NCBI GenBank assembly: GCA_021779935.1
Contig: JAJXZT010000016.1
Coordinates: 1 to 64,000, forward strand
Source: Acidobacteriota bacterium
GTDB lineage: Bacteria; Acidobacteriota; Terriglobia; Terriglobales; Acidobacteriaceae
Direction of reading: 5' to 3'
Length of the DNA stretch: 64,000 nt
A program made the position numbers and the translations under genes. Positions 54,652 through 62,531 of this stretch are shown here, piece by piece. Every line of letters begins with the position of its first letter. Positions within the stretch are counted from its first letter, which is position 1. Under the pieces are notes generated by a model. That model was not told the DNA's origin, ran no database searches, and saw nothing but the letters and a program-made list of their open reading frames with translations.

Positions 54652-55821
54652 CTAAAGTTCGCGGAGTGCATATGCGATGCGTGTGCGTGCCGCGCGAACC
54701 GCCGGCGGAACTCCTCCCAGAATTCCCATCAGCAGTGAAAAGACGATTCCCGCGATAAGCAAACTCGGCGTGATGCGGAAGGCGAATGCCAGGTGCGAGA
54801 ACGTCTGCCAGTTCATTGTTCCCGTCGTCAGTCCGTTCAGCGGCAACACGATGATGCATCCGATTGCGCCGCCGATCAGTGCGATGCATATCGCTTCAAA
54901 GAGGAAAGAGAGCACGATTATTCCCGAGCCGAAGCCTATGGCGCGCATGGTGGCGATCTCACGCGAACGCTCCGAGACCGCCGAGTACATGGTGTTGAGC
55001 GCTCCAAAGATAGCGCCGATGCCCATGATGGCGGCGACCATCGAGCCCAGCACGGTGATGAGCGTCGTGAGCGCGCGCGATTGCTTGTCGTAGTATTCGA
55101 TCTCGCGATCCACAGTCACGGTCATGCGCGGATCGGAGGTCAGCGCATCCTTGAACTGTGTCAGCGCAGCCGGTGAAGTCAAGCGCGCGGTGACCGACTG
55201 AAAGATGTTTAGTGGACGCTGATACACCTGGTCGAGCACGGCCGCATCGCACCATATCTCGGAATCGAAGGCGCTGCCACCCGCGTCGAAAACACCGACG
55301 ACCTTCCATTGGCCGCCGCCGAATTTGACGGTGTCTCCCAGGCCGAGGCCGCTGTAACTGGCCGCCACGTTTCGTCCCACCACAAGTTCGTTGAGGCCCG
55401 AATGAAAGAATCTCCCGTCGACGATTTTTACCGAAGGACGAACGGAAAGAGCCTTGGGCGAGACGCCACGGACTTGTACGTTGGCATCGGTGCCGCTCGA
55501 TTTGAGCGGGAAGGCCGCGATCACCACGACTTCCGGGCTCACTAGCGGACCGGTGTTGTCGCGCGCGACACCGGGCGCGTCTTCCATGATCTTTACCTGG
55601 TCGAGCGTGACCGCGCTTTCCATCTCAGATGTGGAACCGGCGCGTCGGACGATGGCGTTATCCGCGGACCCCGAAGCGACCAGGGTGGCGTGGAATCCTC
55701 GTGCCAGCGCAAGCATGGCGACAAAGACACCGACGGTGCCAGCGATGCCGAGCACGGCAACCACCGTGGAGGTCCAGCGAACGCGCAGGCTCCGCAAGTT
55801 GTAGGAAAGTGGAATCGCCAT
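54652..55821 (-). CDS. FtsX-like ABC permease, second of the exporter
   Basis: 389 residues. A TM helix at ~18-40, a ~220-residue MacB-type periplasmic domain (KSSGTDANVQVRGVSPKALSV, VVGRNVAAS), then three C-terminal TM helices with VSERSREIATMRAIGFG between, the FtsX motif. It is the last gene of the operon and starts 3 bases after its upstream neighbour's stop. Two different permeases in one operon imply a heterodimer. Confidence 0.92.
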   Translation of the reverse strand: MAIPLSYNLRSLRVRWTSTVVAVLGIAGTVGVFVAMLALARGFHATLVASGSADNAIVRRAGSTSEMESAVTLDQVKIMEDAPGVARDNTGPLVSPEVVVIAAFPLKSSGTDANVQVRGVSPKALSVRPSVKIVDGRFFHSGLNELVVGRNVAASYSGLGLGDTVKFGGGQWKVVGVFDAGGSAFDSEIWCDAAVLDQVYQRPLNIFQSVTARLTSPAALTQFKDALTSDPRMTVTVDREIEYYDKQSRALTTLITVLGSMVAAIMGIGAIFGALNTMYSAVSERSREIATMRAIGFGSGIIVLSFLFEAICIALIGGAIGCIIVLPLNGLTTGTMNWQTFSHLAFAFRITPSLLIAGIVFSLLMGILGGVPPAVRAARTRIAYALREL

Positions 55822-55824
55822 CTC

Positions 55825-56964
55825 TTAAACCCTCCGCAATGCGTCAACCACGCGTAACCGGCTGGCCGAAAGCGCCGGGATAATGCCGGACGCCAATCCC
55901 ACGACGATAGCAAGTGCAACGCCTGCTGTGAGCGCTCCCGCGGGAAGGAAAAAGAATGGCAACATGCCATGCGTGGGATCTCCCGCGAGCGTGAGCAACT
56001 TGGCCGCACCGAGCCCAAGTCCTGCGCCAGCCAGCGCGACGATCACCGACTCGAAGAGCACCAGGAGCATCACGAAGACGTCGGAGAATCCAATCGCCTT
56101 CAGCACCGCGAGTTCGCGCACGCGTTCGCGGACGGCGATTGCCATGGTGTTGCCCGTCACCAGCAGCAGCGTGAAGAACACTACGCCACCGATGCTCATG
56201 ATGAGGAACTGGATGTTGCCCATCTGTTTCACAAAGCCCGTGGCGAACGCCTTCTCCGTATCGGTCTTTGTCTCCCACGGAGAGTTGGCAAACGTCGTGT
56301 CGATGGCCTTTGCGACTTTCACCGCGTCATCTGGATTATTGACGCGAATCGTGTACCAGCCGACCATTCCTTTGCTATATGTTCGCCGCTCATCGAGATA
56401 TTTCCAATGGAACCAGAATTGGGTTGTGTCGTCCTGACGCCGCGCACCGGTGTAGATACCGCGAACATTAAATTCCCACGCGCCGGGGAAAATTGTGCCC
56501 TTGATCGGGATGCGGTCGCCAATCTTCCAACCGAATCGCTTGGCAAGATCGGCGCCGACGAGGCAACCCTCGCGGTCAGCTTCGAAAGCCTTCCATTGAT
56601 CGGGCGGTACTTTGAACTCCGTGAACATCTGGAGATACGTCGGAGTATCGATGGCCATCTGCGCGAAGAAGTTGCGCTCATCCTGGTAGACGCCGCCAAA
56701 CCAGTTGGCGAAGGTCACCTGCTTCACGCCGGGAATTTGCAGCAACCGGTCGCGATAGGAGAGTGGCAGCGGCTGGATCAGCGAAACCTTATTAATAATG
56801 ACGAGGCGGTCTGCGCCTGCCACGTCGAGTCCCTGGTTGAACGATCCGCGAACAATCGCCAATAGTCCAAAGAGGAAGAGCGCGACCCCGAAGGACCCGA
56901 TCGTGAGGATGGTGCGTACTGGTTTGCGAAATAAATTGGCCAGTATCAATGGAACGTATTTCAT
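55825..56964 (-). CDS. FtsX-like ABC permease, first of the exporter
   Basis: 379 residues with the same layout: TM at ~17-40, a periplasmic MacB_PCD-like domain (GVKQVTFANWFGGVYQDERNF, ADLAKRFGWKIGDRIPI), and three TM helices with VRERVRELAVLKAIGFSD. Its start overlaps the ATPase stop by 4 bases (ATGA). With its sister permease it should form the exporter membrane part. Confidence 0.92.
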   Translation of the reverse strand: MKYVPLILANLFRKPVRTILTIGSFGVALFLFGLLAIVRGSFNQGLDVAGADRLVIINKVSLIQPLPLSYRDRLLQIPGVKQVTFANWFGGVYQDERNFFAQMAIDTPTYLQMFTEFKVPPDQWKAFEADREGCLVGADLAKRFGWKIGDRIPIKGTIFPGAWEFNVRGIYTGARRQDDTTQFWFHWKYLDERRTYSKGMVGWYTIRVNNPDDAVKVAKAIDTTFANSPWETKTDTEKAFATGFVKQMGNIQFLIMSIGGVVFFTLLLVTGNTMAIAVRERVRELAVLKAIGFSDVFVMLLVLFESVIVALAGAGLGLGAAKLLTLAGDPTHGMLPFFFLPAGALTAGVALAIVVGLASGIIPALSASRLRVVDALRRV

Positions 56965-57686
56965 TGCGCTGCTCCCGCTTTCTTTCCTTCGGTCAGTACC
57001 CCCTTGTCGAGGTGCAGGATGCAGTGTGCGCGCTCGGCGGCCAGCGGATCGTGCGTCACCATCAGGATCGTCTTGCCATGCTGGCGCGAGAGTGTCTCGA
57101 GCAGTGAGAGCACTTCATCGGCGCTCTTGCGGTCGAGATCGCCGGTTGGCTCGTCACAGAGCAGGAAGGTAGGATCGGCCACGATCGCGCGCGCAATGCC
57201 GACGCGCTGTTCCTGTCCACCGGAGAGCTGACGCGGGTAGTGGTACATACGATCCGACAGCTCTACGAGCGCCATCGCCGTCTCCACATGCTTGCGCCGC
57301 TCCGCCTTCGAGAGCTTCGTCAGCAGCAGCGGCAGTTCGACGTTCTGGAAGGCCGTCAGCACGGGGATGAGGTTGTACATCTGGAAGACGAATCCCACGT
57401 GGCGCGCCCGCCATTCGGTGAGCTTGCTGCCGGAAAGATGCGTGATTTCGTCGTTCGCGACGGTGATGGTGCCCGCGGTTGGCAGGTCAATGCCGCCGAG
57501 TAAATTCAGCAGAGTACTTTTGCCGGAACCGCTCGGTCCCATGAACGCGACGAATTCGCCCGCGTCCACGTCGAGGTTCAGTCCCTGGAGTACGTGGATT
57601 TCCTCGCTGCCGCGCTGATATTTTTTGTCGAGTCCGCGCACGCGGACCAGGCTGTCGCCGTTGCCGTTTCCGTCTACCCTGACCAT
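56961..57686 (-). CDS. ABC exporter ATPase, MacB/LolD type
   Basis: 241 residues. Walker A GPSGSGKST at ~51-59, Q-loop VFQMYNLIPVLTAFQNVELPL, signature LSGGQEQR, Walker B LLCDEPTGDLD and the His switch VTHD are intact. LIPVLTAFQN is typical of the LolD/MacB/FtsE subfamily. It drives export by mechanotransmission together with the two permeases and the adaptor gene 10 bases upstream. Confidence 0.94.
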   Translation of the reverse strand: MVRVDGNGNGDSLVRVRGLDKKYQRGSEEIHVLQGLNLDVDAGEFVAFMGPSGSGKSTLLNLLGGIDLPTAGTITVANDEITHLSGSKLTEWRARHVGFVFQMYNLIPVLTAFQNVELPLLLTKLSKAERRKHVETAMALVELSDRMYHYPRQLSGGQEQRVGIARAIVADPTFLLCDEPTGDLDRKSADEVLSLLETLSRQHGKTILMVTHDPLAAERAHCILHLDKGVLTEGKKAGAAQ

Positions 57687-57696
57687 CGGCTGCTCC

Positions 57697-58905
57697 TTAC
57701 TGTTTGATCTTCACCGCTTCGCCGTCGCGAAGATTCGCGAGGTCGCGGCTTACGATCTGGTCGCCGTCCGTGAGACCGGCGACGATCTCTTCCTGGTTCT
57801 CGTTCACATCGCCGACCTTCACTGCGCGGCGCTCCAGCTTGCCGTCGCGATAAAGGAAGACGATCGTTGAACCGTTGTCGTTTCGCACCGCTGCGCTTGG
57901 CACCATAATTTTCGGGGCTTTGCTCGCCGAACGCGGTTGATCTTCGAGGAACGATACCTTCACGCCCATGTCGGGGATGATGCGTGGGTCGAGCTCGTCG
58001 AACGAGATGCGCACCTTGACCGTGGCCTTCTGCCGGTCGGCCGTCGGAATGATCGTTCGCACATGGGCCGGAATTTTCCAGTCCGGATAGGCATCGAGCA
58101 CTGCGATGACGCGCTGTCCCGGGACCACGCGAGCGATGTAGGACTCATTCACGTCGACTTCGATTTCCAGCGAATTCATATCGACGAGTGTCGCGATGCC
58201 GGTGCGCGTAAAGCCGCCGCCAGCCGAGATCGGCGACACCATCTCTCCAACCTGCGCATCCTTGGAGACGACCAGTCCCGCGTACGGCGCACGCACGATG
58301 CAGTTGTCCAAATCCTGTTGCGCGACTTGTACCTTGCTCTCGGCGGCGAGCACCTGTTCCTTCGTCAACATGATTCGCGCCTCGTAACTCTCGACGTTTG
58401 TGCGCGCGAGGTCGAGTGCCTGCTGAGTGCCGACCCCGGCTGCCGCAAGGCCCTTGGCGCGAGTCAGGTCAAGCTTTGCGTTTGCAAGGTTCACCCGCAG
58501 GTCGGCGAGTCCGGCGCGCGTTGCCATCATGTCGGCCTTTGCCGAGTCGAGTCTTACTTTTGCGTCCGACTCATCCAGGGTTGCCAGCACTTGTCCCTCG
58601 CGGACGTGCATGCCTTCATCGGCGTACACGGCGGTGACTCGCCCGGTGATCTTGGCGGCGATCGTTGACCGGCGCCGTGGCGTTACATAGCCGCTGGCAT
58701 TCAGCAGCGTGACGTTGTTGTCGCCGCTTGTGGCGTGGACGGTCATCACTTCCACCGCGGCATCCCTGCTGCGAAGCGCGTAAACCGACAACACTACCAA
58801 GACAGATATAAGGATGATTCCAAGCGTCCAGCGCAACCAGGGCTTGCCCTGGCTACTGCGCTTGTGGTCGTCGATTCTGAGGGACGAAAGGTCTGGAGCA
58901 CTCAT
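57697..58905 (-). CDS. Periplasmic adaptor (membrane fusion) protein of the ABC exporter
   Basis: 402 residues. An N-terminal TM anchor (WTLGIILISVLVVLSVYAL) is followed by a lipoyl half-motif (VTPRRRSTIAAKITGRVTAVY, GMHVREGQVLATLDES), a coiled-coil hairpin (~100-190), the second lipoyl half (CIVRAPYAGLVVSKDAQVGEMV), a beta-barrel (SLEIEVDVNESYIARVVPGQ) and a membrane-proximal domain. It is the first gene of the operon. An outer membrane TolC partner is not seen here. Confidence 0.93.
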   Translation of the reverse strand: MSAPDLSSLRIDDHKRSSQGKPWLRWTLGIILISVLVVLSVYALRSRDAAVEVMTVHATSGDNNVTLLNASGYVTPRRRSTIAAKITGRVTAVYADEGMHVREGQVLATLDESDAKVRLDSAKADMMATRAGLADLRVNLANAKLDLTRAKGLAAAGVGTQQALDLARTNVESYEARIMLTKEQVLAAESKVQVAQQDLDNCIVRAPYAGLVVSKDAQVGEMVSPISAGGGFTRTGIATLVDMNSLEIEVDVNESYIARVVPGQRVIAVLDAYPDWKIPAHVRTIIPTADRQKATVKVRISFDELDPRIIPDMGVKVSFLEDQPRSASKAPKIMVPSAAVRNDNGSTIVFLYRDGKLERRAVKVGDVNENQEEIVAGLTDGDQIVSRDLANLRDGEAVKIKQ

Positions 58906-59269
58906 GCGGGTGCGTCTCCCGTTGGTAGTGGATGCTCAAATGTAGAGGGACTTCCTGCCCAGCAAGGTACACCGCGACACTCCTCGAAGCAACCGCCGTT
59001 TCCACCTCGTCCGTTAGATTGATCTTTATGCATTTTTATTTCCCGCCGTTAAATATCCGGCTATTGCTCGTTGCCAAAAACATATTGGATCGGGCATCCC
59101 TGACCTGCCAGTGTGCTGCGTCATGGGGATGGCATGACAGTTGTCATTCCCGCGAACCGTGGCACCCAAGTTTGCCGGGCAACTACATAGACAAATCTGG
59201 GTTCAAAAGGAAGTGTGAATGGGTGTGCGGCGCGGCTGCAAAGCGTTGGTGCACGTGGAAAGGAGAACC
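58906..59269. other. Divergent promoter gap
   Basis: 364 bases between the exporter operon and the BON-domain gene. No gene is supported. ATGACA-GT-TGTCAT (59133-59146) is a short palindrome that could be an operator; otherwise I see nothing. Confidence 0.4.
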
Positions 59270-59923
59270 ATGCGCAAGGCTTCATTTGTGATGTGCGCTT
59301 TGTTGGTAGTGGGACTATTCATGACAGGCATTCCCCTGTCGGCTCAGAATTCGGGCGGTGCAAAGAAATCTACCCAGAAGAAGGGACAGGCTGCGGCTTG
59401 GTGGAACGAGCCGGGCAGCAATATGATCCTGGTTTTTCCAGGGCTGAAACAGACCTTTACGTTCCGCAATCCCGACGAACAGCGCATTGCCAACAAGGTG
59501 CGGCACGAGATCGCGATGTTGCCGTATTACACGCTGTACGACATCATCTCGTTCCGCGTGGATGGCGATACGGTGATTCTTGGCGGCGAAGTGGTGAATC
59601 CCACCCTGAAGAGTGATGCCGAAGGCGTCGTGAAGCGAATTGAAGGCGTAAAGAATGTGATCAACCGAATTGATGTTCTGCCGCCGTCGCCGGACGATTA
59701 TTGGATCCGCATTGCGGAAGCGCGCACGATCTTCAGCTTCGGCGGGTTGTCGCGCTATGGCTGGGAGGCGGCTCCGGCCATTCATATTCTCGTGAAGTCG
59801 GGGCATGTGCGGTTGGTTGGGGTGGTGGACTCGCAAGCCGACAAGGACGCAGCGGGCATCCGGGCGAACTCCGTGCCTGGAGTGTTCTCCGTGAGTAACG
59901 ATTTGCAGGTAGCCAAGACCTAG
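59270..59923 (+). CDS. Secreted protein with two BON domains
   Basis: 217 residues from ATG 59270, with AAAGGAG upstream. A signal peptide ends at about PLSAQ (residue 25). Two BON modules follow: RIANKVRHEIAMLPYYTLYDI with VDGDTVILGGEVVNPTLKSDA (~70-140) and the second with HILVKSGHVRLVGVVDSQADKD (~160-215). BON domains bind phospholipid membranes; such proteins sit in the envelope and appear under osmotic stress. A GGGGAGCC/GGCTCCCC hairpin follows. Confidence 0.88.
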   Translation: MRKASFVMCALLVVGLFMTGIPLSAQNSGGAKKSTQKKGQAAAWWNEPGSNMILVFPGLKQTFTFRNPDEQRIANKVRHEIAMLPYYTLYDIISFRVDGDTVILGGEVVNPTLKSDAEGVVKRIEGVKNVINRIDVLPPSPDDYWIRIAEARTIFSFGGLSRYGWEAAPAIHILVKSGHVRLVGVVDSQADKDAAGIRANSVPGVFSVSNDLQVAKT

Positions 59924-59930
59924 ACGGACT

Positions 59931-59950
59931 GGGGAGCCGTGAGGCTCCCC
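59931..59950. terminator. Perfect hairpin between convergent genes
   Basis: GGGGAGCC-GTGA-GGCTCCCC lies between the BON gene stop (59923) and the DAHP synthase stop (59976). The T-tract is weak in both directions, so it may block both transcripts only partly. Confidence 0.55.
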
Positions 59951-59975
59951 TTACGCCCGTGCTGTGTTGGCGCAG

Positions 59976-60980
59976 TTATGCGAGGCGGCGCATCGGCTCG
60001 CGCAGGCTGTGCATCAGGTCGTCGAACTCGTTGAACTTCAGCGACTGCGTACCATCGGACAATGCGCTGTCCGGGTTGGGATGAACTTCGATCAGCAGGC
60101 CATCCGCCCCGGCGCCGATCGCCGCTTTCGCCGCCGGCGCCACCAGTTCGCGACGCCCGGTAGCATGTGATGGATCGGCGATGACCGGCAGATGGGAAAG
60201 CTGTTTGGCCAGTGCAATCGCATTGACGTCCAACGTGTTTCTCGTCTCCCGCTCGAAACCACGCACGCCACGCTCACAGAGAACGACGTCCGCGTTGCCG
60301 CCAACCAGCAGATACTCAGCTGCCAGCAACCACTCCCGGACCGTCGCCGCCGGACTTCGCTTGAGCATGACCGGTTTGCCGCAGGTGGCGAGCCGCCGCA
60401 GCAAGGCGAAGTTCTGCATGTTGCGCGCGCCGATCTGCAACATGTCCGCGTATTTGCAGACCAGGTCAACATCGTCGGTGCCCATGACTTCGGTGACGAT
60501 GGGAAGCCCGGTCAGTTCTCGCGCCTCGCGGAGCAGTTCCAGCGCAGTCACGCCAAGTCCCTGGAATTCATATGGCGATGTGCGTGGCTTGTAAGCTCCG
60601 CCGCGCAGTATCTTGGCACCCATCTTCTTGACGGCCACGGCCGTCGCCAGGATCTGTTCCCGCGACTCAACCGAACACGGGCCGGCCATCACCACGATAT
60701 CGCTGCCGCCGATCTTTACGCCAGATACATTGACAATGGTCGATTCATGCCGCGCCTGGCGGCTGGCCAGCTTGAATGGTTGATCGATGTCGAGTACCTT
60801 GTCGACTCCCGGCGAGCCGGAAAGCGAGCGTACATTGTCACCGCTGGATCCGTTGGCAACGATGACGACTGCGGATTCCGCTTGTCGTACGACTTGTGCG
60901 TCGATGCCTTGTTTCGAAAGCTGGTCGAGCACTGCGGCGATGTCGACGCGGCTTGCGGTTTTCTGCATGTTAATCAGCAC
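59976..60980 (-). CDS. 3-deoxy-7-phosphoheptulonate (DAHP) synthase
   Basis: 334 residues. I choose GTG 60980 because GGAGAA lies 7 bases upstream; ATG 60968 lacks an SD. An N-terminal ACT-like/ferredoxin-like regulatory domain (~70 residues: AAVLDQLSKQGIDAQVVRQAESAVVIV) precedes the TIM barrel with MAGPCSVES, LRGGAYKPRTSPYEFQGLG, EVMGTDDVDLV, PVMLKRSPAATVREWLLAAEY and DPSHATGRR. This is the AroA-Ibeta type, as in Bacillus and Thermotoga. It makes the first committed aromatic intermediate. Its start overlaps the pheA end by 11 bases. Confidence 0.93.
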   Translation of the reverse strand: MLINMQKTASRVDIAAVLDQLSKQGIDAQVVRQAESAVVIVANGSSGDNVRSLSGSPGVDKVLDIDQPFKLASRQARHESTIVNVSGVKIGGSDIVVMAGPCSVESREQILATAVAVKKMGAKILRGGAYKPRTSPYEFQGLGVTALELLREARELTGLPIVTEVMGTDDVDLVCKYADMLQIGARNMQNFALLRRLATCGKPVMLKRSPAATVREWLLAAEYLLVGGNADVVLCERGVRGFERETRNTLDVNAIALAKQLSHLPVIADPSHATGRRELVAPAAKAAIGAGADGLLIEVHPNPDSALSDGTQSLKFNEFDDLMHSLREPMRRLA

Positions 60981-61875
60981 GGGGAACTTCTCCTTTTGTG
61001 TGTCCAGCGATCTGCGCCTGCTGGTTGGCCAAATCAAAGCGGTTGGAAAGATAAGATCCGAAGATTCGGACCGAATGAGCCGATTTCTCCAACTCATCGA
61101 GCGCGTCGGCAAGAGGCCGGTGGCTGAGCGGAGCGGCCACGTCGAAAAAGAACCGGTAGTGCCATGGCTCTCCCTTTAACGGGCGACTGACAATATTGAG
61201 CAAGTCAAGATTGCGTGTCGCAAACGGGCCAAGCGACTTCCAGAGCGATCCGGCAACGTTGGGCAGCGTCAGTGCAATCGACGTCGTGTCTGCCTCGGGC
61301 GCGTACGGACGGGGCGGCGAGAGCAGAGCGAAGCGAGTGAAGTTATTCGGGTCGTCCTCGATGTGTTCCCGCAGAATCGTCCCGCCGTAGAGTCGCGCCG
61401 CGGCCGCACTGGCAATGGCCGCACGCGTCAGGTCGCCGGCGGCAAGGATGGCTTCCACGCTTGCAGCGGTGTCGTCCGCCGCCTTGCGCTGCAAGGTTGG
61501 ATGATCGCGGAGGAATCGTTCACACTGCGCGAGGGCAACCGGGTGCGATTCCACCGTCGCCAGAGTCGCCAGCGTTGCGCCCTCGCAGGCAATCAGACAG
61601 TGGACAACGGGAATCACTACTTCAGCGATGATCTGCAATTGGCTTTCGTGCAGCAGGTCATAGCAGCGATACACGGGGCCGGCCAGAGTGTTCTCGACAG
61701 GAGCCAGGATGAGCTCCGCAGTACCGGTGTCGATGGCCTCGAAGAGATCCTCGAAGGTGCGGCAGGGAACAGGCTCGGCGCCGAGCGGGAACAGCTTGCG
61801 TACTGCGCTTTCGCTGAAAGCGCCGCGTGCTCCCTGGAAGGCGACGCGAGGCTGGGATGATGAGGCGTTGTTCAC
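60970..61875 (-). CDS. pheA: Prephenate dehydratase
   Basis: 301 residues. Catalytic domain: VAFQGARGAFSESAVRKLFP, FEDLFEAIDTGTAELILAPVENTLAG, and the TAAS-like DDTAASVEAIL and NNFTRFALL motifs with the key Thr. A C-terminal ACT domain (TTSIALTLPNVAGSLWKSLGPF, ATRNLDLLNIVSRPLKGEPWHYRF) binds phenylalanine as inhibitor. It converts prephenate to phenylpyruvate. The start overlaps the chorismate mutase gene by 4 bases (ATGA). Confidence 0.95.
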   Translation of the reverse strand: MNNASSSQPRVAFQGARGAFSESAVRKLFPLGAEPVPCRTFEDLFEAIDTGTAELILAPVENTLAGPVYRCYDLLHESQLQIIAEVVIPVVHCLIACEGATLATLATVESHPVALAQCERFLRDHPTLQRKAADDTAASVEAILAAGDLTRAAIASAAAARLYGGTILREHIEDDPNNFTRFALLSPPRPYAPEADTTSIALTLPNVAGSLWKSLGPFATRNLDLLNIVSRPLKGEPWHYRFFFDVAAPLSHRPLADALDELEKSAHSVRIFGSYLSNRFDLANQQAQIAGHTKGEVPRAD

Positions 61876-62171
61876 GGACGATCCTCCGTCCGCCAGACTC
61901 GCTCTTCGATGCGGCGCGACTCGCGGATAATGCGCCGGAAAATTCTCTCGACTCCCGGCGCGTCCAGCGGACCCGCATTGTATGTGCGCAGACGCTGAAG
62001 TACGGCCTGTTCGCGGCTTGGGTCAGAAACGGGCGTGTTGGTGGCCTTTTTGATCGTGCCAATCTCGGCGACCACGCGCACGCGACGGTTCAGCAGTTCG
62101 AGCAACGTCGCGTCGATCTCATCGATTTCCGCTCGTCGCATCTCCATCCGATTGTTCGCCATATCCGTCAT
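61872..62171 (-). CDS. Chorismate mutase (AroQ type)
   Basis: 99 residues from 62171, with GAGG upstream. All-helical AroQ pattern: EMRRAEIDEIDATLLELLNRRVRVVAEIG, with the Arg and Lys that bind chorismate (NRRVRVV, TIKK) and VSDPSREQAVLQRL. It is the first structural gene of the operon and is translationally coupled to pheA (ATGA). Just upstream is a terminator with a Phe/Tyr leader peptide. Confidence 0.93.
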   Translation of the reverse strand: MTDMANNRMEMRRAEIDEIDATLLELLNRRVRVVAEIGTIKKATNTPVSDPSREQAVLQRLRTYNAGPLDAPGVERIFRRIIRESRRIEERVWRTEDRP

Positions 62172-62199
62172 ACCTCAATACCTGTTACTGAAAGTTGCC

Positions 62200-62235
62200 C
62201 AAAAAGCGAAAGCCGCGATTCTTAGAATCGCGGCT
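62200..62235 (-). terminator. Attenuator terminator (segments 3:4) of the phe operon
   Basis: On the minus strand AGCCGCGATTCT (62235-62224, segment 3) pairs perfectly with AGAATCGCGGCT (62222-62211, segment 4), followed by TTCGCTTTTT. It stands 29 bases before the chorismate mutase ATG, inside the transcript leader rather than after a gene. Segment 3 can also pair at 10 of 11 positions with AGAATAGCGGC (62314-62304), giving the competing antiterminator. Confidence 0.85.
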
Positions 62236-62263
62236 TCCTTCGGGATCTTGTGCTTTTATTGGG

Positions 62264-62365
62264 TTACCAGGTTGCTGGTCCACTGCACGCGAGCCTCGAC
62301 GGCGCCGCTATTCTAAAGTAATAGCGGTAAGCGTAGCCGAAGCTGGTAAATCGAGTTGCGTGCAT
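62264..62365 (-). CDS. Phe/Tyr-rich attenuator leader peptide
   Basis: 33 codons from ATG 62365 to TAA 62264, with AAGGA ending 9 bases upstream. Residues 6-17 read FTSFGYAYRYYF: three Phe and four Tyr within twelve residues. The Tyr-Tyr-Phe codons lie in or next to CCGCTATT (62327-62320, segment 1), which pairs with AATAGCGG (62312-62305, segment 2) as a pause hairpin. The position between a promoter and a leader terminator, in front of Phe-pathway genes, fits a regulatory peptide with no function of its own as a protein. Confidence 0.8.
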   Translation of the reverse strand: MHATRFTSFGYAYRYYFRIAAPSRLACSGPATW

Positions 62366-62390
62366 CGAAATTAGTCCTTGAGTTCCCCGT

Positions 62391-62420
62391 ACTCTACACG
62401 TATTTGAAATCCAATGTCAA
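62391..62420 (-). promoter_or_regulatory. Probable promoter of the phe attenuator and operon
   Basis: On the minus strand TTGACA (62420-62415) and TAGAGT (62396-62391) are separated by 18 bases. Transcription would start near 62385, about 20 bases before the leader peptide ATG, as is common for attenuator transcripts. Confidence 0.6.
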
Positions 62421-62531
62421 CACCCATTCGTCGGTATCCATTGACAGAGAATGAGACCTGCGGGCAGCATGACACATCTAAGTGTTGTCGCCGCTCTTGG
62501 TGCGACAATCAGTATCCGGTAAATTTCGCAT

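Noticed and set aside
59133-59146. ATGACAGTTGTCAT palindrome
   Set aside because: Short, with only 6-base arms, and not placed against a visible promoter; it is mentioned with the gap but not raised as a finding.
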